Positions 40,907 through 50,036 of a DNA stretch of 64,000 nucleotides are shown one piece after another. Both the position numbers and the translations under genes were made by a program. The stretch is from assembly GCF_018831085.1 (NCBI RefSeq), contig NZ_JAGPNM010000001.1, positions 980,385 through 1,044,384 of the forward strand. The letters are read 5' to 3'. Below the pieces are notes generated by a model, which was given only the letters and a program-made list of their open reading frames with translations, had not been told where the DNA came from and searched no databases. Each line of letters begins with the position of its first letter. Position 1 is the first letter of the stretch. This stretch comes from Rheinheimera oceanensis. Lineage in GTDB: Bacteria; Pseudomonadota; Gammaproteobacteria; Enterobacterales; Alteromonadaceae.

Positions 40907-42160
40907 ATGGACGTAATGAAAACGAAAAAGCAGACCAAACTCTTCAGTGCCAGAAATATCGGAATGGTGACTTTTATTATAGTGGCATTTACATTTTATT
41001 TCAGCAGTTATTCAGACGCAGACAGTCAATCGATAGATCGAGACAAACTGCAATTTGCTAAAGTAGATTTTGGTTCTATGGAGATTTCCATTGAAGGCTT
41101 TGGCAATCTGCGTTCAAAAAATCAGACATTAATCACCACTCCAAGTGTCGCGACAGTAGAGGAGATAGTGCTTAAACCGGGAGCGATGGTTACTCCGGAG
41201 AGTGTGATCCTCAGACTAAGCAATCCAGAACTGGAAGTGGAGTTAATGAATGCCGAGCTTGAATTGGTTCGTCAAAGTGCAAGCCTGCGCCTGCTTGAAC
41301 TCAATCACGAGCGAGAACTTATCAACGAAGAAGAGCAGTTGTATGAATTCAAAGCACAGCTAGAGGCGACCCAGTTCAAACTCGCAGCAGAAGGCGAGTT
41401 AGTTGGCGACGGTATCGTTCCGAAACTGACCTATATGGAAACCCAGCTTAAAGAAAAGCAGATGACAAAACGCTTGGAGTTGAAAGGCAAACGCTTCGAA
41501 CAATTGAAGCTGGTGAATGCCGAGACGGTAAATATTCAGCGAGAACTTATCAATCAGCAACAAGGTGAATACGACGCTGTTAAGCGCCGTCACAGCATGT
41601 TGACGGTCACAGCTAATATGCATGGGGTGCTTCAGGAGCTGCCGGTAGAGCTTGGTCAGAGCCTGACAGCTGGCCAGCCATTGGCTTTGATTGGCGGTGT
41701 AGACGAATTTGTTGCGCTGGTCAAGGTTCCACAGTCCAGAGTGGGAAGCATTGAAGTCGGTCAGAGAGCCGTCGTCGATACCCGTAGAGACATGGTCCAA
41801 GCCGAGGTTGCACGCATCAATCCGTCAGTAGAAGACGGCGCTGTTACAGTTGAATTATTATTGCTTGGTGAGTTGCCACAGAGTACACGCCTGGGGCTAA
41901 ACGTAGACGCCGAAATTTTCATCAACCAACTTGAAAACATTAGCTACGTCAAGCGACCGGCCAACGTCAGGGCCAATTCATCGGCAACAATTTTCAAATT
42001 GTCTGAAGATGGAAAATCGGCTTCCACCGAGACCGTCGTTTTCGGCGCAGAGTCCGGCCGCAAGTTACAGGTGGTCTCGGGCGCAGTAGCCAACGAAACA
42101 ATCATTTTAACCGATTTATCGAAATACGACGGAGTTTCTAAGCTACAAATTAAAAACTAG
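40907..42160 (+). CDS. Periplasmic adaptor subunit of tripartite efflux system (MacA/HlyD-like)
   Basis: A 417-residue membrane-fusion protein. A single transmembrane anchor (about 17-32) follows a Lys-rich N-terminus. The lipoyl/barrel halves flank a long helical hairpin (about 100-230) rich in Glu, Leu and Gln. The part after the hairpin has GVLQELPVELGQSLTAGQPLALI, typical of the second lipoyl half. It is followed by an ABC ATPase and an FtsX-type permease, which together resemble MacAB-type exporters. It would bridge the inner-membrane permease to an outer-membrane TolC-like channel not encoded here. Its place inside a biosynthetic operon suggests product export or self-protection. Confidence 0.9.
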   Translation: MDVMKTKKQTKLFSARNIGMVTFIIVAFTFYFSSYSDADSQSIDRDKLQFAKVDFGSMEISIEGFGNLRSKNQTLITTPSVATVEEIVLKPGAMVTPESVILRLSNPELEVELMNAELELVRQSASLRLLELNHERELINEEEQLYEFKAQLEATQFKLAAEGELVGDGIVPKLTYMETQLKEKQMTKRLELKGKRFEQLKLVNAETVNIQRELINQQQGEYDAVKRRHSMLTVTANMHGVLQELPVELGQSLTAGQPLALIGGVDEFVALVKVPQSRVGSIEVGQRAVVDTRRDMVQAEVARINPSVEDGAVTVELLLLGELPQSTRLGLNVDAEIFINQLENISYVKRPANVRANSSATIFKLSEDGKSASTETVVFGAESGRKLQVVSGAVANETIILTDLSKYDGVSKLQIKN

Positions 42161-42188
42161 ACTTAAAAACAACAGGACTAAGAAAACC

Positions 42189-42893
42189 ATGAGTAATGTA
42201 AAAATTCGATTAGAAGAAATAACAAAGGTATTTGTTGGTGAAGAGATGGATACGCATGCCTTAAAGGGAGTCAACCTGTCCATTTATGATGGTGATTATA
42301 TTTCCATATCTGGTCAGTCAGGTTGCGGCAAGTCAACTTTGTTGTCTATTCTCGGATTGTTGGATATGCCCACAGGTGGAAAGTACTTTATTGAAGATCA
42401 TGATGTTAGCCAGCTTACGCTCACACAAAGCGCCGAGATCCGAAATCAAAAAATCGGCTTCATCTTCCAGCAGTTTAATCTCATTGATGAACTCAGCGTG
42501 TTCGATAACATTGCACTGCCGCTAAACTACTCTAAGACTTCCTACAGCCAGACACAAATTGCCGAACGGGTTCAGTTTTGTCTCGACAAGGTTGAAATGG
42601 GTCATCGTGCCAAACACAAGCCCAACCAACTGTCCGGTGGTCAGCAACAACGTATCGCCATTGCCCGAGCCCTAGTGGCCAACCCAGCTATCTTGTTAGT
42701 CGACGAGCCTACCGGCAACCTCGACTCGAAAAACGGTGATGTAGTCATGGAGATGTTGGCCAAGCTTAACGAAGAAGGTACCACCATTTGCATGGTAACC
42801 CATGATCCTCGTTATGCCACTATGTCAAAAACTCAGTTCCACATGCTCGACGGTGTCTTGCTCGATGCAGAACAAGCGAGGTTAGCGGGATGA
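42189..42893 (+). CDS. ABC transporter ATP-binding protein (MacB/LolD-like)
   Basis: A 234-residue ATPase with Walker A GQSGCGKST, Q-loop FIFQQFNLI, signature LSGGQQQRIAIARAL, Walker B ILLVDEPTGNLD and H-loop MVTHD. These are the features of the LolD/MacB branch, which drives mechanotransmission rather than classical transmembrane transport. It overlaps the downstream permease gene by 4 bp (ATGA), so the two are coupled, and it follows the adaptor by 28 bp. It is the motor of the efflux complex. Confidence 0.94.
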   Translation: MSNVKIRLEEITKVFVGEEMDTHALKGVNLSIYDGDYISISGQSGCGKSTLLSILGLLDMPTGGKYFIEDHDVSQLTLTQSAEIRNQKIGFIFQQFNLIDELSVFDNIALPLNYSKTSYSQTQIAERVQFCLDKVEMGHRAKHKPNQLSGGQQQRIAIARALVANPAILLVDEPTGNLDSKNGDVVMEMLAKLNEEGTTICMVTHDPRYATMSKTQFHMLDGVLLDAEQARLAG

Positions 42894-45310
42894 TTGCAAT
42901 TGCCAATAAATTCAGGCTGGCGCTGGTCAGTCTGAAGCATGCTCCGGGTTTTTGTATCAGTGTTTTAACGACACTAGGTATTACCATTGGCGCATTGATA
43001 TGCATGTTCAACCTGAACCACTTGATATACGTCAAGTCACTGCCATATCCGGATCATGATAGGCTGTATGTCGCCCAAGGTGAAAGCTACAACAAAAATG
43101 AGATGCAATTGGATGGTTACCATCTCTATCCAATAGCCGAGCTGTTGTACAAAAAACAAGATGTTTTTGAGCATGTCAGTATCATGCACTTTGAAGAACA
43201 ACTAATCACCAGTATTTCCGGTCAGCCGAAATTAAACGTAACCTTTACCACCTCTGGCTTGTTCACTATAGTAGATGCCCCAATGGAAATGGGCCGACCA
43301 ATCGCTGCCACCGAAGATCTTGATGCCCGCAATCCGGTAGCGGTGATTAGCTATAAGACCTGGAATGATTACTATGGCAAACGTCCGGACATTCTTAACC
43401 AAAAGCTTACGGTCGGCGAAACGAGCTTCAGCATCGTTGGGGTAACGGCCAAAAATTTCTCGGAACCTGAACTGTATTCTATCGGCCGGAAAACTGCCGT
43501 GTGGTTGGCTTGGGACTTCAACAGCATTCCTGAGTCCAACAGAGAAGGCTGGCAGTCCTGGTCACCAAGCCTTTTGGTTGTAGGTAAGCTGAAAAAAGGT
43601 GTAACTGAAGATCAGGCCAATCAGCAGCTAACCCAGTTGACCAACACCGAATTCAAGGCTCAGACTATTGGTGTCGGCTGGTTGAAGGAAGGTTCTATTA
43701 AAGTTCGTTTGGAGTCATTTGAATCAGCCATTGTCGGCGACAATTACAAAACAGTGATGATGTTCTTGCTCGGTGCTCTAGCGTTGTTGTTGATTGCCTG
43801 TGCCAACGTATCCAACCTGTTCTTATCAAGAACAGCAGAAAAATTTCGCGAGTACGCCATAAGGGCAACCCTTGGCGCCACCAAAGCACACTTGTTCAAG
43901 CATGTATTGTATGAAACTTTTGTGCTGATGTTCCTGTCGAGCATGCTCGGCTTGGTAGTTGCCCATTTTGGTTTTGAGCTGTTGAAAACCCACGCGCAAG
44001 AACAATTGCCGCGTATCAATGATTTGTCTATCAACTTTGTTACCGTTGTCTTTGCGTTTTCAGTTGCCGCGCTGCTGGCTTCGTTTTTCTCAGTAATAAT
44101 CACTAATATGATCAAGTACCGGCGCCTCAATTCGTCATTGCAAAGCAGTGGTAAAGGCAGCGGCCTACAAATTTCAGCTAAAGTCCGTAGCATGTTGATA
44201 CTCAGCCAGGTGATACTCGCTAGCCTGCTGCTGACCGGCAGCTTCAATATCTTAAAGCAATCGCTGGGGGTCATAAATCAGGCAGCTGGTTTTGAAACCG
44301 AGAACTTGGTGCATGTAATAATGACCACCGGTGCCCAACAAACCACCCGGCCTGAGCGCATTCAGATGATTGAGTCGATTAAGAAAAAAGTGTTGGAATT
44401 ACCCCAGGTAAGAGATATCAGTAATTCTATCTTCGCCCCAATGCAGACCAACAACTTCGTTTCGTTGGTTACCAAAGAACTTAGCGGCAACGAAAAAAAC
44501 CAAGCCAATACCAACATGATAGACCATCAGTATGTTCCTATGTTTGGCTTAGAGTTGGTACAAGGTAACAACTTCAACCAAGAAAATATCCGCGATTCGG
44601 CCAAAATGGTGCTGGTCAACGAAACTTTGGCAAAGTTCTATGCGCCGGACGGCAACGCATTGGGTATGAACGTGTTTTGGCAAAGCCAGCCGGAGCCTTA
44701 CAAGATTGTAGGTATTGTTAAAGATATCTACATTCCCCGTACCGGTGTAACGTCAAGGGTGTATCTGGCAGGCAGCAGTAGCCTCAGCTTTGTGATTAAG
44801 TTGAAAGACAACCACGACCTCACCAAAAACGAGCTTATAGACTTGGTGTCCCAAGTGAACCGCAATATCGCCATTTATTCATTTATAAAAGTTGACGATG
44901 CCTATAAGACCTTGTTGGCTAGAGATATTGCAATTGTCTCCATCACCGCAGCTATCGCGGTTCTTGCTTTGTTTTTAGCCAGCCTCGGTATCTACGGTGT
45001 TCTCAGTTACTCAATCAAGCTCAGACGTTACGAATTGGGTGTGCGCATGTCCATTGGGGCATGCCCTAAGAGGATTGCTAAGGTGGTGTTCGGCGACTAC
45101 AGCCGTCCGGTCATGTTAGGATTGTTACTCACTATGTGTATAACCATTTTGTTGTACGCATGGAGCCTGAATACGGACAGCTTTGCAATCGAATTGATCC
45201 CTTCAATGCTGTCTTATGTTCTGGTTGTTTTGACCTCGGCAATTGCTTGCGCATTATCATTGCGACAAATTATTTGGGCACGACCGATTACTATTCTCAG
45301 GGGAGAATAG
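42890..45310 (+). CDS. FtsX/MacB-type ABC permease with duplicated permease halves
   Basis: An 806-residue inner-membrane protein. An N-terminal membrane helix is followed by a large periplasmic domain, then a first FtsX core (helices near 290-420 with FREYAIRATLGATKAHLFKH). A second periplasmic domain and a second FtsX core near the C-terminus (YELGVRMSIGACPKRIAKVV) follow. Two FtsX cores in one chain are typical of the ADOP-like permeases often associated with secondary-metabolite loci. It would work with the preceding ATPase and adaptor. Confidence 0.92.
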   Translation: MIAIANKFRLALVSLKHAPGFCISVLTTLGITIGALICMFNLNHLIYVKSLPYPDHDRLYVAQGESYNKNEMQLDGYHLYPIAELLYKKQDVFEHVSIMHFEEQLITSISGQPKLNVTFTTSGLFTIVDAPMEMGRPIAATEDLDARNPVAVISYKTWNDYYGKRPDILNQKLTVGETSFSIVGVTAKNFSEPELYSIGRKTAVWLAWDFNSIPESNREGWQSWSPSLLVVGKLKKGVTEDQANQQLTQLTNTEFKAQTIGVGWLKEGSIKVRLESFESAIVGDNYKTVMMFLLGALALLLIACANVSNLFLSRTAEKFREYAIRATLGATKAHLFKHVLYETFVLMFLSSMLGLVVAHFGFELLKTHAQEQLPRINDLSINFVTVVFAFSVAALLASFFSVIITNMIKYRRLNSSLQSSGKGSGLQISAKVRSMLILSQVILASLLLTGSFNILKQSLGVINQAAGFETENLVHVIMTTGAQQTTRPERIQMIESIKKKVLELPQVRDISNSIFAPMQTNNFVSLVTKELSGNEKNQANTNMIDHQYVPMFGLELVQGNNFNQENIRDSAKMVLVNETLAKFYAPDGNALGMNVFWQSQPEPYKIVGIVKDIYIPRTGVTSRVYLAGSSSLSFVIKLKDNHDLTKNELIDLVSQVNRNIAIYSFIKVDDAYKTLLARDIAIVSITAAIAVLALFLASLGIYGVLSYSIKLRRYELGVRMSIGACPKRIAKVVFGDYSRPVMLGLLLTMCITILLYAWSLNTDSFAIELIPSMLSYVLVVLTSAIACALSLRQIIWARPITILRGE

Positions 45311-45406
45311 TGGTATTAGGCAGCTTTCCGTCTGCAGGTAATGTGGAGGTGCAAGTTGCGCTTCTACAGTAGTAATCAAAAAACTCTTTATAGAAGAAAA
45401 ATTGTT

Positions 45407-46150
45407 ATGGCAAATGAAAATAGACTGACTTTGGTTGTTATGCCCTTCGCTGGGTCCGGTGCGTCAGTATTTAATGAATGGAACCAGCTCAACAATAATA
45501 TTGATGTAGTTGCAATACAGTTGCCTGGGCGAGAAAAGCGCTTTATTGAGACTCCATACACAGACGTAAAAACCGCCGTTGACCTTGAATTGCAGCAAGT
45601 ATTAGATGCTATAGACCCAAATCAACCTATCGCTATTTTTGGCCACAGCTTAGGTGCTGTTTTGGCTTATGAAATGGTACACCTTTTGGTCAAACAACCT
45701 GGTCTCGATGTTCGCTCCTTGTATGTTAGCGGCTCACCGGGACCACGCACCCAAAGGACAAAGCGGGCAACTGGTTTGAATGACGATGATTTTGTTAAAT
45801 GTGTTGAAGAGTTTGCAGGTTATAGCCATGTCGCATTGAAAGATCCGAACATGAGAGAACTGCTGCTACCGTTGCTCAGAGCCGATGTAGAAATGCATGA
45901 AAACTACAAGCCCTCTCGCGATATCAAGCTAAATATACCGATTTATACCTTACGTGGAGACCAAGATACCTTGGTTAGTGCTGAAATGGCCGACCAATGG
46001 AAGGATGCGACCACTGCTCCCAAGCACTGCATCGAATTCTCAGGTGGTCACATGTATTTGGTTGAGCAGGCTGCAGAGATGTTGCAGGAGATCGAGAAGA
46101 CTTTTTTTAAGACTCCGTCAAATATTAATACAGTGGAGTATTCGTTGTGA
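45407..46150 (+). CDS. Type II (proofreading) thioesterase
   Basis: About 247 residues from the ATG at 45407; an earlier in-frame ATG at 45341 would add 22 residues unlike the family. It has VVMPFAGSGAS near the start, QLPGREKR, a catalytic Ser in GHSLGAVLAYE and a late GGHMYLVEQ with the catalytic His, all matching the RifR/SrfAD type II thioesterases. These enzymes clear misprimed or stalled acyl groups from carrier domains. It overlaps the SDR gene by 4 bp. Its Ser nucleophile contrasts with the Cys of the hydrolase at 39952. Confidence 0.93.
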   Translation: MANENRLTLVVMPFAGSGASVFNEWNQLNNNIDVVAIQLPGREKRFIETPYTDVKTAVDLELQQVLDAIDPNQPIAIFGHSLGAVLAYEMVHLLVKQPGLDVRSLYVSGSPGPRTQRTKRATGLNDDDFVKCVEEFAGYSHVALKDPNMRELLLPLLRADVEMHENYKPSRDIKLNIPIYTLRGDQDTLVSAEMADQWKDATTAPKHCIEFSGGHMYLVEQAAEMLQEIEKTFFKTPSNINTVEYSL

Positions 46151-46971
46151 AACTTTCAGGCAAGGTTGCGGTGGTTACCGGTGCTGCCCGCGGCCTTGGC
46201 CGTGCAATCGCACTGGAGTTCGCCAAAAATGGGGCAGATCTCGTTTTAATTGATATTAGCAAAAACATTGACGAAGTTCCTTATGCATTAGGGTCGTCGA
46301 GTCAATTAGCCTACACCGCACAGTTGTGTAGAGAACTGGATGCGACAGTTCTGGTTTGCGAAACAGATTTGCGCGACATGGGCCAAATTGAGTCGGCAAT
46401 AGAACAGACCATGGCAAGGTTCGGCAAAATCGATATCTTGTTAAATAACGCCGGTATTGCTGCGCCATCGGGCAAAATCGCTCATGACGTCAGTCAAGAG
46501 CATTGGCAGGTAATGATAGACATCAACCTCAACAGCGTTTGGCGAATGACCAAGGCTGTAGGCAAATACATGGTCAAGCAGGGGGCAGGCAGTATTATTA
46601 ATATTGCATCAACGGCAGGTCTGGTCGGCTACCGCCATTTTTCCGGCTACTGCGCGGCCAAACATGGCGTCATTGGATTAACAAAAGCCGTCGCGTTGGA
46701 TTACGCACCGCTGAAAGTCAGGGTAAATGCGATTTGTCCAGGTTCCGTTAGGGACTCGCAAGAGGTCGAAGGCATGATGCTATCTGAAATTGCCAGAGTA
46801 TTGAAGGTTTCAGTCAGCGAACATGAAGATACCTTTCTCCAGGCACAGCCGATGAATGAGCTTGTTGAACCACAAGATATTGCAGATGCTGCGGTGTGGT
46901 TGGCGTCTGACGATTGTAAACGCATGACCGGTAGTGTCATCACCGTTGACGGTGGCTTTTCAATCAAGTAA
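46147..46971 (+). CDS. Short-chain dehydrogenase/reductase with mycofactocin-type insertion
   Basis: A 274-residue Rossmann-fold oxidoreductase. TGAARGLG is the NAD(P)-binding turn, NNAG follows, and the catalytic Ser and Tyr-Lys are in NIASTAG and YCAAK. Between beta2 and the next helix it carries an extra stretch with EVPYALGSSSQL and LRDM. A similar VPYxLxxxxxL insertion is a hallmark of SDRs coupled to the redox cofactor mycofactocin, where the nicotinamide is held tightly. It sits between the type II thioesterase and the Thr A-T gene, so a carrier-bound or product hydroxyl, for example the beta-hydroxyl of threonine, is a plausible substrate. That is an inference. Confidence 0.88.
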   Translation: MKLSGKVAVVTGAARGLGRAIALEFAKNGADLVLIDISKNIDEVPYALGSSSQLAYTAQLCRELDATVLVCETDLRDMGQIESAIEQTMARFGKIDILLNNAGIAAPSGKIAHDVSQEHWQVMIDINLNSVWRMTKAVGKYMVKQGAGSIINIASTAGLVGYRHFSGYCAAKHGVIGLTKAVALDYAPLKVRVNAICPGSVRDSQEVEGMMLSEIARVLKVSVSEHEDTFLQAQPMNELVEPQDIADAAVWLASDDCKRMTGSVITVDGGFSIK

Positions 46972-47028
46972 AAGCTGGCCTAGTGCCTAGGATACCTCTG
47001 TTGCTTCCAAGCACGAATGGAGCTCAAG

Positions 47029-49902
47029 ATGAGCAATATCACGTTATCTAAATCGGGCAGCCTTATAGCTGCAGCAAACTCACATGCTGTAAGAGCCCGC
47101 ATAAACAAGCCTGTCGCAGTTATCGACAATAATTGGCAGGTATTGGTTAAAGAGTTACCGACAAGACGAGAAGAATCTGCTGTTGAGCAGCTTTGGGTTG
47201 ACAATTTGTCAATCGACTCCTACTCAGATAAAGCCGAATCAAATGCAATTAAAGAAATGAATCGTTCGATTTACTTCAGTGAAATCGGACTTAGAGCGAC
47301 CCTTTTAGTTTACCGTGACGGTGTGGCCGATTTGATTGTGGTTGCCGACAAAACCGTTTACGACAAAGCATCGCTGTTGTTGATCATACGCAGAATAATA
47401 GGATCGGAAAACCCATCTGCATTAGTTGCGGCGTTATCTTTGTCTGCTGAGCACTTTAAACTGCACCAGGCTCTTTCTCCCACTGAAGTTGACGATATCG
47501 TCTTAAAGGCTGTTGCACTGGAAGGGGAGCCCGATGTTAGTAACCTTACTGTTATCATTGGCCATGTGTTGGCCGCATATGAAGTCAGTAAGGATGCACC
47601 TGTAGCCTGGATGAAAAACGATAACGATAACGATAACGCCGATACATTGGACTGCCAGACGCAATACCTAGCGCTGTCAATAGCCCTTGATGCTAATAGC
47701 ACAGTCGCTTCACTGGTCGAGAAGTTGAATGTTGACAAAGAGGCAGATATGTCACAGTGCAAGGTTGGCATTATTCACGATCAACAAACTTATCGCATGC
47801 CTGGCGTAAGTAAATGGCAATACCTGCCTTGTTTGGGTCCATCTCACGAATTGACATTTATCATCAGTGAAAACCTAAACCAGGCCACTTCACTGCTGGT
47901 AATGTTCAATCGTAAGACCTATTGCCCAGATTTCATCAAACGTATGATTAATAGTATTCGCGGTATAGCAGCAGAAATTTCAAAAGGCACCAACCAGAGT
48001 CTCGGCAACCAGCGTTTGTTGGCTGAGAGTGAACAAGCTTCAGTCAGCCTACTTGGCAGAAACGACATTGAAGTTGAACCGCCCTACCGTGTGGAGGAAA
48101 GGATAAGCGAATTGGCACAATCGCAACCGGATAACATTGCCGTATGTTTTGAAGACTACCAGCTGACTTACCGCGAGTTAGAAGAAAAGGCCAACCAAGT
48201 AGCTCATACGCTGCTGGAAAAAGGTGTGGCCAAAGGCGAGCATATAGGTATTTGTCTATCTCGTTCGGCAGAGACAGTGATCACCATGCTAGCCATATTG
48301 AAAACCGGTTGTGTCTACGTACCGCTTGATCCAAACTATCCGTTGGATCGCATTTCCTATACCTGCACAGATGGCGGCTTGAAATTTATCATCAGTGAAT
48401 TAGCCGAAATACCTGAAATCGCCACGGACCGGATACTTTTTCATGGGGCATTCTTTGCCGAAAGTTCCAAAAAACCCACCCACAAGCCTGAGATAGAAGG
48501 CTTACACGTGAGCGATGCCGCTTATATTATTTATACTTCGGGCTCCACCGGAAAACCTAAAGGGGTTGTTATTCCGCACTGTAATCTGACTCACTTAATA
48601 AATGCCACCAAAAATGACTTTGGCTTGCATAATCAAGATGTCTGGAGCCTGTTCCACTCTACTGCATTCGACTTTTCCGTATGGGAAATCTGGGGCTGTC
48701 TGCTAACAGGTGGCAAGCTAGTAGTTGTTTCCTACTGGACCAGCCGTGATGTTGAAGAATTTGCGACTTTGGTGCGTGAAAAGAAAATAACGGTACTTAG
48801 TCAGACACCTTCGGCATTTATCAGTCTGATTCGAGAGGACGAGTTCAATCCCGTGGGCAACAGTATTAGGTTGGTGATATTCGGTGGTGAAGCATTGGAT
48901 ACAAGAGCCCTGCTTCCGTGGTTTGACAGGCACCCAGAAACACAATGTCGCTTAGTCAATATGTACGGTATCACCGAAACTACCGTACATGTAACCGCGC
49001 AGAACATTAGCCGTCATCACGCCGTAACTGCTTCACGTTCAGTCGGCAAGCCACTACCAGGTTGGTATATATATGTACTAGATGAGAAGCAAAGAATGTT
49101 GCCTCCGGGAGTAAGCGGCGAAATTTATGTCGGTGGTGCCGGTGTAGCGATGTTCTATCATGACAGACCCGACTTGACGTCTGAACGCTTTATTCCAGAT
49201 CCGTTCCATAAAGGCACCATGTATAGGAGTGGAGATAAAGGCATGATGCTCGAGAACGGCGAGATGCTGCATATGGGACGACTTGATGATCAAATTAAGC
49301 TGCGAGGGTTCAGGATTGAACTTGGCGAAATCCGCAATACCATGCTTGCAGCAGAGGGCATTACAGCAGCTGCGGTAACCTTTACGCAAAAAGATCCCCA
49401 TGATCCTGCAACTGCAAGGCTTGACACCTATGTAATGCTTAAAGGCATTTCCATCGATGATGTAATAACCCACGCCAAGCGATATTTGCCAATTCACATG
49501 CAATCGTCAAGTTATCGCGAAGTCAGTGAAATGCCTTTGACGCCTAATGGCAAGCTCGACACTAAACGCATTGAAGAGTTTGTCATTGAGCGGGATAAAA
49601 CAAATGCCCAGAGTAACCAGAAATTTACAGAGCCAACCAGTGAAGATAGCCCAGTCGAGGCATGTTCTGGTAAACAGAACCTTGAGGACCTCTTGGTGGC
49701 TATATGGACAGCGACTCTAGGTAAGCCGGTCAAAGCCGAGGACAACTTCTTCGACCTTGGCGGAAACTCACTATATGCCATCAGAATATCCGCTGCGGCG
49801 AAAGAAGCTGGACTGCCTCAAATTCACATGCGGGAACTTTACATCTATCAGACTATCACCAATTTGGCCGGATTATTGCGTGAGCAGTACTCCATATGCT
49901 GA
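47029..49902 (+). CDS. Free-standing A-T NRPS protein, Thr-type, with divergent N-terminal domain
   Basis: About 957 residues from the ATG at 47029, which has GGAG six bases upstream; the upstream ATG at 47017 is less likely. The A domain (about 345-860) has YIIYTSGSTGKPKGV, and the pocket reads DFWSIGMVH, close to Thr codes. A single T domain (DNFFDLGGNSLYAIR) ends the protein, with no downstream C or thioesterase domain. The first 340 residues have no HHxxxDG and look like a shortened, divergent condensation-type domain; DKTVYDKAS near residue 105-115 sits where that motif would be. Such A-T proteins (SyrB1 is one) load an amino acid for tailoring and transfer in trans. The gene lies just after the SDR and before the second ATP-grasp gene. 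Confidence 0.9.
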   Translation: MSNITLSKSGSLIAAANSHAVRARINKPVAVIDNNWQVLVKELPTRREESAVEQLWVDNLSIDSYSDKAESNAIKEMNRSIYFSEIGLRATLLVYRDGVADLIVVADKTVYDKASLLLIIRRIIGSENPSALVAALSLSAEHFKLHQALSPTEVDDIVLKAVALEGEPDVSNLTVIIGHVLAAYEVSKDAPVAWMKNDNDNDNADTLDCQTQYLALSIALDANSTVASLVEKLNVDKEADMSQCKVGIIHDQQTYRMPGVSKWQYLPCLGPSHELTFIISENLNQATSLLVMFNRKTYCPDFIKRMINSIRGIAAEISKGTNQSLGNQRLLAESEQASVSLLGRNDIEVEPPYRVEERISELAQSQPDNIAVCFEDYQLTYRELEEKANQVAHTLLEKGVAKGEHIGICLSRSAETVITMLAILKTGCVYVPLDPNYPLDRISYTCTDGGLKFIISELAEIPEIATDRILFHGAFFAESSKKPTHKPEIEGLHVSDAAYIIYTSGSTGKPKGVVIPHCNLTHLINATKNDFGLHNQDVWSLFHSTAFDFSVWEIWGCLLTGGKLVVVSYWTSRDVEEFATLVREKKITVLSQTPSAFISLIREDEFNPVGNSIRLVIFGGEALDTRALLPWFDRHPETQCRLVNMYGITETTVHVTAQNISRHHAVTASRSVGKPLPGWYIYVLDEKQRMLPPGVSGEIYVGGAGVAMFYHDRPDLTSERFIPDPFHKGTMYRSGDKGMMLENGEMLHMGRLDDQIKLRGFRIELGEIRNTMLAAEGITAAAVTFTQKDPHDPATARLDTYVMLKGISIDDVITHAKRYLPIHMQSSSYREVSEMPLTPNGKLDTKRIEEFVIERDKTNAQSNQKFTEPTSEDSPVEACSGKQNLEDLLVAIWTATLGKPVKAEDNFFDLGGNSLYAIRISAAAKEAGLPQIHMRELYIYQTITNLAGLLREQYSIC

Positions 49903-49952
49903 TGTTGATAAGTAAGCAGGACGTTGAGCACTTAGTAGAATAACAATGTTGT

Positions 49953-50036
49953 GGTAGATAGATAGGTAGATAGGTAGATAGGTAGATAGGTAGATAGGTA
50001 GATAGGTAGATAGGTAGATAGGTAGATAGGTAGATA
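49953..50036 (+). repeat. Octanucleotide microsatellite (GGTAGATA) abutting a start codon
   Basis: Nine perfect tandem copies of GGTAGATA occupy 49965-50036, and a tenth copy at 49953-49960 is separated by an extra GATA. The final A of the array is the A of the ATG of the next gene. Each unit contains AGG, a weak Shine-Dalgarno-like core, and the last one is five bases from the start codon. Such arrays can change length by slippage and so vary the leader and translation. Confidence 0.97.

Noticed and set aside
49953..50036. CRISPR or iteron-type origin
   Set aside because: An 8-bp simple repeat with no spacers and no replication gene nearby.
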